Of a DNA stretch of 64,000 nucleotides, positions 10,015-22,263 are shown one piece after another. Below the pieces are notes generated by a model, which did not search any database, was not told where the DNA came from, and saw only the letters and a program-made list of their open reading frames with translations. Made by a program: the position numbers and the translations under genes. Source of the DNA: Erigeron canadensis (taxonomy: Eukaryota; Streptophyta; Magnoliopsida; Asterales; Asteraceae); contig NC_057768.1 of assembly GCF_010389155.1 (NCBI RefSeq), positions 2,168,501 through 2,232,500 of the forward strand, written 5' to 3'. Every line of letters starts with the position of its first letter. Position 1 is the stretch's first letter.

Positions 10015-12906
10015 GCGTTACATGTCCTCTGCTGCCACATGTGTAGCACTTTTTATCAGAGGAATTGTTTTTCTGATTTTGATTAAAGAATTCTTTAAGT
10101 TGAAAGGAGAGGTCATTAACTCGCTGAGTGAGCTCATTTATTTGAGGATCAACAGAGGTTGATGCCTTAGTCTTTTGTTTGGCTTTAGACTTGGATCTCT
10201 GCTTCTGAGAGATCCTTGGCATCTGAGGGATTGGACCCAGAATTGATTCATCCCTTGGATCATTCAAAGAAGGATTATAAGGATTTTGTGGTCCTTTAAT
10301 CGTAGACCACCCTTGTCTTACTGCAGTGTAAGAGGATGAAGAGGGACCTTGATAAGACTGATTACTCTTCGTGGAGTAGTAGGTCTCGATGATCTGTTAG
10401 GGGTTGCTGACCTCACTTGCCTGTGAGGTAGATACTCCCTATTTTGCAAAGGGGGTTGAACATGCTGATTTGACATTTGTCCCCTATAAGGAGTAGTGGT
10501 TCTCACTTGCTGATTTGGCAAGTTACTTTGATGAGCAACAGATCTTACTTGCTGGTGAGGCAAGTATCCACGCTGAGGGGTAACAGGTCTTACTTGCTGA
10601 TGTGGCAAGTGACCTCGCTGAGGTGTGGTTGATCTAAGAGAAGAGTGTGATACTCTACTCCTTTGAGGAGTTGTAGAGTTCCTTAGAATAGGACGTACAG
10701 GAACGCTTGAAGGGGTTTGCTGATGAGAAATCTGATCAGCAGGCCTGGTATGAGGCACACCCACCTGCTGATATCTGGCATCTCCAAACCTTACGCGTCT
10801 ACTTATAAGACGCTCATGCTGTGTGTCCTTAATTTGAACCACAGGAGGTTCGGGTTTGGATAGAGAGCGTGTCTCACACGTGCTGAGAGTTGATTTCTGA
10901 GAAGTGGGAGCCGCATGCCTAGGAGTGCTGTAGTCATAGGGTACAACTACTGTGCTTCTTTTGGTTGTAAACCATCACTTGAAATATCCCTATCAAAGGT
11001 ACTATTTGGAGAATTTTGTACTCTTCCCTCATGTGGCATCATGCCAACAATAGGGAGATGAGAAAACATGTTGCTGGAGCAGGAGGAAGTGCTAATAGCA
11101 TTTGTTTCATAAGATTTAGGACAGTCACTGGAGCACGATGATGAAGATCTAACATCCATCTCAGAGTGGTAATCGTTACCTTTAACGAAATACCACTTCT
11201 TCATCTCCTCGGGAGACATGACAACAGGGGGAGGAATGGTAATTTCAGGTTTCATATCATCATTGAACAAGTCAGCCAAGTCAGCAACAGCGTTGAAGTC
11301 TCCACCTATTACTGCCTGAACCTGGGCAGGGACTTGTTCGCTGAGACATTGATGATGGAATCTAGAAGCTTTTAACCATGAGGTCACTATCTTTTTAAGA
11401 TTTGAGATTTCTAGCTTGAGTTTTTCATTTTCAAGCTGAAGCTTTTGAGTCATCAGCTCATGAGATTGGAGTTCAACATGAACATTTTTCAATCTCATAA
11501 GTTTTTCAGATTTGTCACTTAACTCTGAGACAGCAGAATTAAGTTTGGATTGAAGTTCAGCACGTAGAGTTTCTACAAACTGAAGATCACATGACAAGGA
11601 CTCATTAATTTTTGTCTTGTCATCGTAGAGAATGTACCTTTTTGACAGTGACGTTAACCCAATGACTAGAGGAAACTTGATCCTTTGTCAGTGCATCATT
11701 GTCAGCGAGTGCCATTAGGCACATGGAGTCAACATACTCCTCATCATCAGAATCATCTGAGTCAGCCCAATCATGCTCTTCAGCAACCAGTCCTTTGGCT
11801 GGTGTTTTGGCTTCCTCAGTATCAGCAATCTTAGCCTTGAGCTGATAATACTTGTTCCTGTACTCATCAACAGACTTAGATGGGTTAGATTTAGGAGCAG
11901 CAGGTGTTGGAATTGAGACCCTGCACTCCTTTTGGTAATGGCCTTTTCTGCCACACCTCCAGCATTCTTCCTGTGATTTATCAACAGGTGGCTTATAGGG
12001 AGCAACCGTCTTATAGTTGTTCCATTTCCAGGAGTATTTCTTTCCAGCGATTAGGGCAAACCCCATGAAGTCGTTGAACATTTTTTGTTTTTCTTCAGCA
12101 TCAAGCTCATCAACAAGAGCTTGAATGGGAGCAAGAAGGTTAGATGTGCTGGCACCATCATGGAGATTGATGGGCTCAGCAGAGATAAGAGCCAAGGGGT
12201 CGGTAAGAGGATGAGAGGACGTGCTGGCAGAGGAAGAAGAGCCAACATGTCTTCTGGACTCAGCTGAGGCTCGAATGTTTTGAGCCAAAGCTTTCTCTTC
12301 GAATTGAAGAGTGCCAAATAGTTCCTCCAAGTCCAATTCTTGAATCTTTTTGGTGGTACGGAGGATTTGCCTTAAATTTTGCCATTTTAGAGGCAAAGAA
12401 TCGATGAATTTGTGGCATACTTCAAAATTATTATGAGTAATGCCAACATTAGTCATATCATTGAGCAACCCTTTGAAACGGGTATAAGTGCTCTCAAGAC
12501 TTTCATCAGGAAGGGAGAAAAAGTTTTCATAGGCCCGTTTTAGGTCTATTTTCTTGGTTTTTATTAGGTCAGCAGAACCTTCATAGGTGCTGACCAGTCT
12601 ATCCCATACTTCCTTTGAAGAGGGAAACTTGATGACGAGTTTCACCACCTTAGTAGGGAGGGTGGTGATGATCATATTTTTAAGCCTAGAGTTAAGATTG
12701 ACTAGCTTTCGCTCTTCATCAGTCCATTGGACTTCTGGCTTTACCAGATCAGTCACAATCTCAGGAGCATCAGGTGTAGCACCTGGTGTCCTTTGGACGT
12801 ATGTGGGTATGTATGGACCTTACCCAAAATCTTTGGGTTCAAATTTAGGAGGGATGGAAACGTAACCAAAGTCACGTTGAGTCACAAGAGTTAGAACAGT
12901 CGACAT
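10015..12906 (-). pseudogene. Copia-type gag polyprotein, decayed
   Basis: Reading leftwards from an ATG at 12906, the frame runs FEPKDFG, meets a stop at 12822-12820, then continues into a UBN2-type gag domain (EVWDRLVSTYEG, FKGLLNDMTNVGI, HKFIDSLPLKWQNLRQIL). A CCHC knuckle (CWRCGRKGHYQKEC) follows near 11960-11920 and an acidic stretch ends at 11620. After a frame change comes a coiled coil (about 11597-11390), then a Ser-rich region. After another frame change there is a tandem TPQRG-x-LPHQQVR repeat block (about 10400-10700), and after a third a second knuckle start (CYTCGSRGH) near 10050-10030. No protease, integrase or reverse transcriptase follows; the sequence switches to RACK1-like WD40. 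The internal stop and three frame changes mark it as dead. Confidence 0.8.
10400..10720 (-). repeat. Tandem TPQRGxLPHQQVR-coding repeats in gag
   Basis: About seven imperfect units of 36-45 bp encode variants of T-P-Q-R-G-x-L-P-H-Q-Q-V-R on the minus strand. The basic, glutamine-rich segment lies between the gag coiled coil and the second knuckle. It may be a nucleic-acid-binding spacer of this Copia lineage, but that is inference. Confidence 0.7.
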
Positions 12907-13004
12907 GATTTGCAAGAATTTAAAAAAATTTAAGAAATAACAGAACGGAAATTTAATGTAAACACAAGAAGGCAAACAGATCTTGTTCCAATGATTTAGG
13001 AACG

Positions 13005-13021
13005 GAGGCTCTGATACCACT
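13005..13021 (-). other. tRNA-iMet primer binding site of the Copia element
   Basis: The minus strand reads TGGTATCAGAGCCTCC, the standard primer binding site complementary to the 3' end of initiator methionine tRNA. It lies at the inner edge of the LTR and upstream of gag in the correct orientation. Confidence 0.85.
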
Positions 13022-13684
13022 TGACAGTCCATGATTGCACAAACTTGCGTTTTAATTATCTAGACAATAAAGTAAATAAACAAGAACAATTATAAGTTCA
13101 AATGCAAGAATCTGGGCAAGTCTAATCAAATGTATCATTGAATAAACGACGAATACATGATCGATATTGTTGACATTGACTTACAAGAATACAAATGAAC
13201 TATTTATGTAATTGAAATAAAGTTTATACACTCTAAAAACTTAGAGACAATTACAATATAAGTGACACACACTTTTTGAGGTGACAAACACAAAGTGTTT
13301 TTGTGGTGGTTGTGTTGCTTTATATAGAGGAGGAATTAGGGCAACACAGCCTCCCTTTGATAGTGATAGAATGGTGGTTGTCGACGTCCCATTGGCTCCT
13401 TGTACTTCCATGCAAGAGCCTTTGTCTTCTTTACCAAAACGGGTATAAGAGAAAACCCTTGTTTTGGTCCCAACGTGTACCTTTGCCATACATGGTAAAT
13501 TACAGTTGGAGGAACCACCATGTGACTCTTGTCTTCATCTGGTTTGAATTCTCCCACCTTGACACACAACTTGGGCAGCATACAACCCGTTGAAGAGAGT
13601 CACTGGACTCGTTGAAGACTGCTGAGAGCGCACTGACGACCAACCTCAGCGAGCAAGTCTTATCAGCGAATTCAAGACTTAACA
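13022..13684 (-). repeat. 5' LTR of the Copia element (outer edge tentative)
   Basis: The inner edge is fixed by the primer binding site; the LTR ends ...GACTGTCA on the minus strand. A TATA box (CTATATAAAG, about 13316-13326 on the minus strand) fits the U3/R boundary. The outer edge is placed where the minus strand reads TGTTAAGTCTTG (13684), to satisfy the TG...CA rule. No 3' LTR was found at the other end, so the edge and the target duplication cannot be verified here. Confidence 0.6.
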
Positions 13685-14861
13685 ACTTTCTTCTTCCTTC
13701 TTAGAATACCACAATTTTTTTTAAAAAGTTTCTTTCTACCAAAAGAAAAGAAAAAAGTTAATGTTAATGGTAAACAAACCGAAAAGTTTTGATTTGGCAA
13801 AATCAAAAAACGAAAAAGAAGATGGTGGGTTCTGCGTATTAACTGTGAAACATGATTGTACCTTCTGGATCGGAAGTCGCCAACGCCGGAATTGAATATC
13901 GTCAACAGTCTTTCCTTTTGTAGCAAAAAGAATTGTACATGCAATCGATGCTTGTAAGCTTGTATTTTTAGCTACCGTAAAATCCTAGTCATTTCATCAA
14001 TCTTTCATTCTTTTATTTCTTCCTAGAGCATCGAGATGTTGATGATGCTGATAATATATTTAATGGTAAAAAGATAAAGGAAATAAAACGTACACGTGGT
14101 AAGCAGTGAATGAATGTCCTTAGCTACCGTAGATAGGTATGGTAACTTAACTTACGTCACCAACAAATGTTCTTTGTTAGAATGTGGCTCCTGTGCGTGA
14201 GGTTCTAGCTAGGCAAGGAATTTTGTGATTGGCTAGTCAACACAAACAAAACATCTCATAAAATGAACTTGAAATGGATAGCTGGGTGTGTACGGCTATT
14301 GTCATGGGCTTGGATTTCGGACGATCGTCTGGGAGTTTTGTAGCTGGCCTGGCCAAGTGGTGCATTCAGTTAACAAGAACAAATAAAAGTTTCTTCATGA
14401 TGTTTCTTTGCTCATTTTCGTCATGAACCAAACTTGAATAATGCCACTTCATTTTATAACCATTATAGGCTATAATTTATAGCCCATCTTTTTGATGTGG
14501 TTCCAACAATTTGTTTGTTAGCCAAGAAAATAGAGCCAGGGAGCAATATAGAGAGAAACTTTAGATTAACATTTTCCATTCATAATGACATAAAACGTAT
14601 AATACGGCTATAAATAGGCTTACAAAATACTTGCTAATTTGAGAAACAAACTAACTGCTATACTAAACGTGGGACAAGCAAAAATACTAAACACATAAAT
14701 ATCCGTGAAAGTGTAAAGAAATTCATAAACCCGGTAAATTACCGAGTTCGTAATAAATGCTTTCAAATGACAAGTTGACCGATTGATTCTTCGATTAAAG
14801 TAAACTCCACACCTAAAATCAACAGATAATCAACTAATTCAACCAAGATAAAAGTCGGTTA
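13685..14861. other. Intergenic stretch, no gene seen
   Basis: AT-rich sequence with A/T homopolymer runs and no coding pattern I can support. Confidence 0.5.
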
Positions 14862-15033
14862 CAGTAAAACCTCTATAAATTAATAGTGTTGGGACTAAGA
14901 TATTATATTAATATAGCAAGTTATTAATCTATCCAGTGTTAATTTCACTAGTTCTTTTAAGTTGGGTCTAGACAAATTATTAATTTTATCAAGATATTAA
15001 TTTATCGAGTATTAATTTACATAGGTTTGACTG
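14862..15033. mobile_element. Emigrant-type (pogo-like) MITE
   Basis: The left end CAGTAAAACCTCTATAAATT is the known terminal motif of Emigrant MITEs. The right end is its imperfect reverse complement (AATTTACATAGGTTTGACTG). TA dinucleotides flank both sides (14860-14861 and 15034-15035), as expected for Tc1/mariner/pogo insertion. The length of 172 bp also fits. No transposase is encoded. Confidence 0.85.
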
Positions 15034-15119
15034 TAGTTCAGATCTAAAAATTCAATTGAAAAATTCTTCAAACTAAGCTCAAGTATGATAAAATCGAATT
15101 ACGAAACAGGTCTGATCTA

Positions 15120-15420
15120 CTCCCATGGGCTCTGATGCCAATCATAAAATATAGATTTGAGCTTGATTGAGGTTTAATGGTGAATTAGATATAGTATGTG
15201 TGAAGTGTGTTTATGTAAGGCTATGAGATGAGATAATATATAAGTTGGATTTTATTACGGTAAAGCCCCAATTTACAAATGTATTAGTAAAAGGGGTTAG
15301 CTAATATGTTATTAACAGCATTTAATTGGCTTCTGTTGCCCTTGTAATCATGTGGCAAATTTACTTGTAAAAGTAGTAGGTATGCTGTGCATAATATATT
15401 TTCCCTTGGTAAAAAATATT
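15120..15420 (-). mobile_element. Possible LTR edge with primer-binding-site-like motif
   Basis: At 15128-15143 the minus strand reads ATTGGCATCAGAGCC, close to the tRNA-iMet primer binding site of LTR elements. The following AT-rich stretch could be an old LTR. I found no second LTR or gag, so this is only a vestige candidate. Confidence 0.3.
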
Positions 15421-16720
15421 TATACATTTAACCTAATTCTATTAATACCCCTAGTAATATTAGAAACACCACATTTTATTTTCTAACCTCATGAGTCCTC
15501 ACCCAACTCTTTTAGAAAGGTGTTGGCAATAGTTAAGCCTTGATGGATGGAAAACTTCTAGAAATTCAGTTATGTATGATATTTTGTTGTAACAATGTAG
15601 ATTAACATAATCTTGCTTTAATTAATAAGAGATAACTATGTGTTTACAGATCAGAACCGTTGATTGGATTGTGTAACTTTTTAGACAGTTCAAGTTTGAA
15701 GGGGAACCACCGAATCCATTTCACCTTCTTTGTTGGGCAATTCATCTTTTTTCAACATCAGATACAGTTACTACATATATAATGCATGTGTCTATATCAA
15801 GAAAGTTATGATTAAACAATGGTTTAGTGTTGCACATAATTAGTGTCTAAATCGGCATATATGCACTTAAACTAATGACATTATTCATTAAACAATGCTA
15901 ATAATTTGAACCACCACACACGTGTCCACTTGCTCACTCATCGCCTTTTTCTTTAACATATTTATATATCTTTTTGAACGGCCAACAAACTCTAAATCTC
16001 AAAACTTAATTCGGGGTGACCCATTAACGAAAGGCGACAACTAGCTGGCCCGATCCAGCCATATATAGTCCGAGCCCAGTTATATCGTTTCCTAGAAATT
16101 AAAACCCCACATAGACCAAGCCAATAATTGAACCTCTGACTCATGTGTAAAACCAAGGTGCCTCACCATGTAGACCATGGATCATTGGCTTCTATTAACA
16201 TATACATATTCTAATACCCCAATACCCAAAATAGCATACTAGAAGTTGCTAGCTAAAGCATAAAACTAGCTAAGATCATTAGCTACCATAAAGTATGTAC
16301 AGCAAGCAATGATCAAACATGCACTAATGCAAATCAAGCACCATCTGTTTCACAAGGATTGGGCACAAGCCATTTTCAATGAAAAAATATCAGCTTAATT
16401 AGTGCTTTCTTTTAGTTTTCGTGTTATAATGGAAACATGAGTTAAGCCTTATAAGTACAGAATTGTGATATATATTAGGAATATATGTACTTTCATATTT
16501 AACTAGTTATGGGGCCTGCCATAGATTTGATCAAGGGTATATTTGCTTGTTAATTTTCGACACTTGGGACTACCGGACTGGTTATTTGATAAATATTATA
16601 TACTTTCTAAAGATTTAAGATCCCATAGAAAGATTTGGAACAAAAAGGTTAAGTTGTTGTGGTGTGGTGAAAGTGAGATCACCATATCATATAGAAAGTG
16701 ACCATGAATTGACTGTTAGA
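15421..16720. other. MYB upstream region, no gene seen
   Basis: AT-rich sequence with no open frame of note. Promoter elements of the MYB gene presumably lie at its right end; no other feature is supported. Confidence 0.45.
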
Positions 16721-16723
16721 GGG

Positions 16724-16733
16724 TATATATAAA
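16724..16733 (+). promoter_or_regulatory. TATA box of the MYB gene
   Basis: TATATATAAA lies about 105 bp upstream of the MYB start codon, a usual distance for a plant TATA box with a short leader of about 75 bp. The position is the only evidence. Confidence 0.5.
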
Positions 16734-16838
16734 GGGTGGTTGCTCATATAATTTAACAAGTCTATATAGTTTGTGTTTCACTAGTTGTAGACAAGAAAAT
16801 AGACAAAAAGGTAATCTAAAAGGAAAAAAGAAAATTAC

Positions 16839-17717
16839 ATGGCAGGGACTACGAATTGGAGTATGCCCGAGAACGAATGGAGGAAAGGACCTTGGACACC
16901 TGCAGAGGATAATTTGCTTATCGAGTATGTTAGAATGCACGGAGAAGGAAGATGGAGTTCGGTAGCTAGTTGTTCAGGTATATATATATAGTAGTTAATT
17001 AAATGGTCTTTTGTTTTGGTTGTTTATGTTGATTTCGGCTTCTTTTTTAGGCTTGAAAAGGAGTGGCAAGAGTTGCAGGTTAAGGTGGGTGAATTATCTA
17101 AGACCTGGTCTTAAGAAAGGCCAATTAACACCTCAAGAAGAAGCCATTATCATACAACTTCATGCTTTATGGGGTAACAAGTATGTAATGTTTCGTTTTT
17201 CTTATATACGCATACATTTCAATTAACTCGATTATGATTTATCCTCTTTATAATTGTTTTTTAATTTTATAGATGGTCTACGATAGCCAGATACTTGCCA
17301 GGGAGAACAGATAACGAGATAAAAAACTATTGGCGAACTCACTTCAAGAACAGAGGAACACCGTCACAAAACCAAGAAAAGCAACGAAACAAAGCTGCAT
17401 ATAGGCGAGATCGTTATCAAAAAGAAGTAAATGAAATGAAGAATAACTTCGTTTTACGTTGTACTCCAGAAAGGAACAACAGAGGGACGATATCTAAACC
17501 ACCACAAGCCAATATGGAAGAGATTTTTTGCATCACAAGTGCAGTCGCTACCACTGACCAGCAGCCCCATAACCAGACCGAGATGACTCACGAGGTTGAT
17601 GCATCATGGTGGGGCGCCCTTTCAGAAGACGGGTCATGGAGCGGGATTTTGTGGAATCTGGACAATGACACTCCAAAGCAAGTTATGATGGAACAATCAC
17701 TTAGTTCATATTTTTGA
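16839..17717 (+). CDS. R2R3-MYB transcription factor
   Basis: The gene encodes a nuclear DNA-binding transcription factor of 237 aa. Exons are 16839-16977, 17051-17180 and 17273-17717; all introns have GT/AG ends and exon 2 has the 130-bp length typical of R2R3-MYB genes. R2 (residues about 14-65) has tryptophans W19, W39 and W59. R3 (about 68-117) has I79, W91 and W110, with the usual replacement of the first Trp. The phrases [17 protein letters not shown] and TPQEE, and [17 protein letters not shown], are diagnostic. The wording of R3 resembles the MYB48/MYB59/MYB27 group, which is an inference without a tree. The bHLH-binding motif in R3 ([DE]Lx2[RK]x3L) is absent, so partnership with bHLH factors of the anthocyanin type is unlikely. 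The C-terminal part is Gln/Asn-rich, ending in an acidic Trp-rich stretch ([20 protein letters not shown]) that could activate transcription. The ATG follows a TATA box and is the first in frame with the MYB domain. Confidence 0.93.
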
Positions 17718-18630
17718 TTCATAAAAAATAGACAGTATATATAGTTTGATCACCTAGTTATAGTGAGGCAAGGCATAACTGAATAAATGTTGCTTTATCA
17801 CCTATTTTATACTTCAAACTATTGTAGGATTTTAATTTCATTAAATTCTGTAACTTTATCATGAAATCGATAAAGTTAGTAATTTTAATACAGTAAAGTA
17901 ATTGGCTATATGCAAGTAATTAATATTCACAATACGAGATAAGTAAACATGCAACCAAACAGAATGAAATTCGATTTCAATTTCATTCATAATCCATCAC
18001 AATCTATTAATGAAAGTGTTTACCATTCCTTTGTTCCTCTGATTTTCATTTGTCTTTATTCTACGAGGCCCATCATTTGTTGTTCGGTAATAGGTAGCCC
18101 ATAAACCAATGGGTGACATGGCTCAGCCCACAACTTATAAATTCTTGGACATCATATTTCAGTTGTAATGATAGAAAAACTAAAGTTTATATATGCCGAA
18201 TCAGAAAACCAACCAATCATAGCCTTTGATTCCTAAATTATTTTCATACCTGTCAGTCTATCACTTCAAGCTTTTTGGGGCCATTAACGAAATTAAATTT
18301 GAGGGTTTAATTCATTAACATATATATAAACAAAAAAAAAAGTAATTGATCTTATTTATATGGTCTTACTAAGTTACTACTATTGTGAAAGGAAAGCAAA
18401 GAAAAAGTGTCGTGCACCATCTTTAAGAGAAATCTCCGGTAGCAATCAAGAGTTAATCAGTAAAGTACGAACTATCATATAAGTCAAATGTAGCACTTGA
18501 AAGTTGAAACAAATAGATAAGGTTTCATTCTAATTAATGAAACTGAAACAAAACCTTGTATTAAATCAAGTGGCCACGTGGGCTTTCTTTGAGGGTTCTA
18601 GAAGAAGAAATATTAGCTGGGAGAACTGAG
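17718..18630. other. MYB downstream region, no gene seen
   Basis: AT-rich 3' flank of the MYB gene. No coding pattern or clear repeat boundary is visible before the repeat that begins near 18640. Confidence 0.45.
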
Positions 18631-18644
18631 ATCGAATCTCAATT

Positions 18645-18812
18645 TTTCATGCTCTCGGGCATTTACCTCTTCTGACGTGTGTGGGCCATATTATCGCACC
18701 TTTGGTTTCCAGGGGTGCCTTCGGGTTCACCGCTAACATACTGTCCGTTTGGATATCACTGTTAGGGTTCAAACTTCTAAAAAACTAACACGCCGTTCTA
18801 AAAAAAACATAT
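18645..18812. mobile_element. SINE-like repeat, copy 1
   Basis: The sequence from 'gggcatttacctcttc' to 'cgccgttctaaaaaaaac' is repeated, with about 80-90% identity by eye, at 30858-31015. Both copies share the phrases 'ttggtttccaggggtgcctt' and 'ctgttagggttc' and end in GTTCTAAAAAAA. The same tail style ends the SINE at 60568-60721. No clear target duplication was found, and both copies may be truncated at the 5' end. Confidence 0.55.
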
Positions 18813-19033
18813 ACTTTCATAGGTTCTAAAATGTTGAAATATGAAGTCCGTCGTATTTTGGGGGCTTAAGCCCAGTGCATAACGTAATATTTTAGTTGAG
18901 CTTGCCTTGATCACTTCTCATAAAGTATCTTTTGTTTGATTTATTTATTAATATATAATCTTCTATGCATATTGTATAAATTTTATAGCCCAAAATTTTT
19001 TGTAATATAATTTTAACGACAATTAAGCTAAAA

Positions 19034-21852
19034 GAGTTAATTGCAAGATTGGTCCTTGTTGTTTGCACACTTTAACAATTGTAACATCCCAAACTTTTCG
19101 TGTTTGATTTGTTGACTTCCTTAGTTAACGTTAGGTTATTAAGTTTATGTGCCCTATATGGGATTATGGGATTAAATGCTTATGTGTTAAATATGATATG
19201 ATTAATCCAAGTTAAATGAAAGTAATTAAAGTAAAATTATGAAAGTCAAGTGCTTAGTAAGTCATAAAGTATTCCCGATAGAAAGAAAAGCCTTAGATGA
19301 GAAGTTTTAAAGTTGAGGGACCTGATTGTCATGCTTTGGAAAGTGTGTACAGCAGCTTTAGGCCTATTACGTGACTTATCATTCCCCATAATCAGATTTT
19401 AATCTTCATAAGATTCCCTCTCAAAACCCTAATCACTCTTCTCTCAATTCTTGTGGTTTCGGGACGATTCGGTAGTGTTTTTCAATAGATTTCGATCCTA
19501 TAATCTTTCCTACAGTTAATACATCATTCTTTGATCATATAGTAAGTATTTTTGATGATTTTCATCCATTCATTCTGGCCTTAAGGGTTGGGATTGAAGA
19601 TTCATGATGTTTTAATCAATTAATAACGTTTTTCGATGATTAAGCGATCATAGATTTGATGTAGTTGAATTCCGGATCAATTGGTGGCATCAAGTCATCA
19701 ATTGAACCTTAAACAAGGTCAATTTTAAGTGTATAAGTCGTAGGATTAACCTAGGGTGTGTTTGGATTCGTTTAGAAGTGAAAAACATGCAAAATTGAAC
19801 AAACCCGCAGGTGGTCATGTCGTGACCAAGAAGGTCATGTCTCATCTGAATTACAGAAGTGACAAAAGTTGGGTTTTGGTTAGAGGTCATGTCGTGACCA
19901 TGGTGGTCATGTCACATCGGGAGTCCAGAATACGAACCACTTAATTATTTTGAAAAGTCATAACTTTCAAACCGTAAATCCATTTTTGATGAGTAAGCTA
20001 TCCACGAAATCGTGAGAGAGTCTATTTCCCATTGGTATTGTCCTTTAAAGATGAATTAAAATTATAAGTGATCGGATGAATGAAATAATGGGTGAAGGTC
20101 AAGTTTTAAGCATCTAAGCTTGGTTTTGATCATAAGTAAGTAGGTGCTTAGTTTGTTAATAATCGTTTAATGGTTATAGGTAGACGGGAATACTTGTCAA
20201 GCACGGTAAACCTATATGTGAAAGTTGTGCACTCCATTGAGGTAAGATAACATCTTTTGTCACCTGATGGTACAACAAAATACGATTTTCATAAGTAAAC
20301 TTCTCAAATGGACATGTATATATGTTTATACGTTTATGGGTGATTATGGGAGGCTACCTTGGGATATGATACTTACCATTTAAGATGTATAACATGCTTA
20401 TGCAGGTTGCAAAGGTATGAGGTAAGTATATACGCGTGAAATGATGAGATGATTATGTTATGTGACTATGAAATGATGAAACAATTATGTTATATGTTTG
20501 TATGCATGGCTTGAACACCTAGTCACTAGACTTATTATTAGGATTGCCATGTCACGTGCACGTTTAAGGGCCCTAAAGTAAAGAAAGAAGTATGTGATTA
20601 GTTTAAGTTAAAGTGTAGCCTAATCTAATATAAAGTTAAAAAGTCTTGAGAAAAAGTAAAGTATTAAGGTTAAGCTTAACCCGTGCTAGCTCCTCGGAGC
20701 TAGGGCGCATGTGGTCACGTGGTATGGGAATCATGATACCTCCCGTGGCATAGTTATGTTTGATTATTCCGGGTGGAGTAACTAACCACCATTGCGTAAA
20801 GGCATAAACGGTTTATTCAGTTGGAAATGACTTTGTCTTTCCTTAACGACGCCGATGGACTACCTTTTGGTTTACCCATTATGTCGGGTGTGAGGACTCC
20901 ATGTATGGTCTACGACCGACTACACACAACCCCACATCCCCAAGTATGTGTAACTTATGTCACATAGCCTATGTCTAGGCAAAAGAAAAGAAAGTAAAGA
21001 AAGATATGAAAAGAAAGATGAAAAGTAAGCTTTATGATGATAGGCACAAGTAGGAGTATGATCAATCCTAATGTGCTATGTTTATGTTGTGTAGGTGATA
21101 TCTCTATTGTGATATGACATATGTTATGATGATTATGTGATAAAAACAGATATGAAATGATTTTGTTAATATATTATGAAATGGCAAATGTTTTCAAATA
21201 TGTGTCATCTTACTTAGCCAATCTTATTAGCTAACACTTGTTCTTTGAAAAGTTGTGCCTTCAGGATAAGTAAGCTTGAGCTAGGAAAGGATTAGCTCGG
21301 TGAGATGAGTAGAAGTAATAAAGAAGATTAGCATGAGACGTTGAATGCTTAGACTTCACCTTATAGCCTTATGTCTTGGCTACTTTTATTTATGATTTAT
21401 GAACATGTAGTAATGATGGCATTTATGTTGGTGCCATAACTATGATTTCATTTATATTGTTTTGATGATGCATTAGTAACACCATTTATTGAAAGGTATC
21501 ATCCGGTTACGGATGAGCAGTTTTAAATTGATCCTTTTTCGCTACATTTTAAACGTGGTTTGACAAAGTTTTTGAAAATTCAGGTTTTTAAATGACGGGT
21601 GTTACAGCAATGGAGATCTCTTTTTAAGTATCGTTGTAATAGGGCCCTCTATTTTAAGAATTATTTTGCAAGAGTGGTCCCTTTTTAACTGGACCGTTAG
21701 CGGCAATCATTAAGTCTGCACATGACAATAACGTGTAGGGGCTATATCGTCGTTTCACACAACATAGAAGGACCTTTATTGCTAATAAACTAAAAAATGG
21801 ACCCACATTGCTAAAATAAACAAACCACAAGGACCAATTTTGCAATTAACTC
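19034..21852. mobile_element. MITE with nested solo LTR
   Basis: The left end reads GAGTTAATTGCAAGATTGGT and the right end is its imperfect reverse complement (ACCAATTTTGCAATTAACTC). The element is split by a 2.5-kb LTR at 19080-21606. Without the LTR, the host element is about 290 bp and matches the uninterrupted copy at 23456-23737, whose wording around the break ('ttttagcaattgagg') gives the empty-site state. Confidence 0.75.
19080..21606. mobile_element. Solo LTR of a Tekay/Del-type Gypsy element
   Basis: It begins TGTAACATCCCAAAC and ends GGGTGTTACA, the characteristic ends of Del/Tekay chromovirus LTRs, which are also unusually long (2-4 kb). No primer binding site, gag-pol or second LTR follows, so it is a solo LTR left by unequal recombination. 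The flanking 5-mers are ACAAT and GCAAT, consistent with a target duplication that has acquired one change. Confidence 0.75.
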
Positions 21853-22263
21853 ATGATAATACATATCATCTTCTATATTTATCTATACTTTATACATACC
21901 AAAAGACTACTGATCTAACCATTCATTAGCCAACTAAAAAACTTAATTAACTGCTAAAATTCTAGAATATGAACCCCTAAAACTTTTTATTATTACTACT
22001 AGTTGTTGTAAAATAAGTTCATTTTTTTGTAATCCATCACTGAATTATACATTTTAGTTATTTTATTAAAGAAAAAATCTTATTAAATACTTAATTAGTT
22101 ATTCATACTTTCATAATTATTAATAATTAAATTACTAAAAATATATTTCCAATAAATATAGTTATAAAAGTTATAAATGTTTCAGTTGATGATGTAAATA
22201 CAATACATATAATAATTTATATCCACTACATATAAAATACAAAGTATATTAATCGATAGACAA
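21853..22263. other. AT-rich spacer, nothing seen
   Basis: No coding pattern or repeat boundary could be supported in this AT-rich stretch. Confidence 0.4.

Noticed and set aside
12051..12317. Leu/Pro-rich minus-strand frame
   Set aside because: It is an alternative frame within the Copia gag, which has the recognised domain and knuckle.
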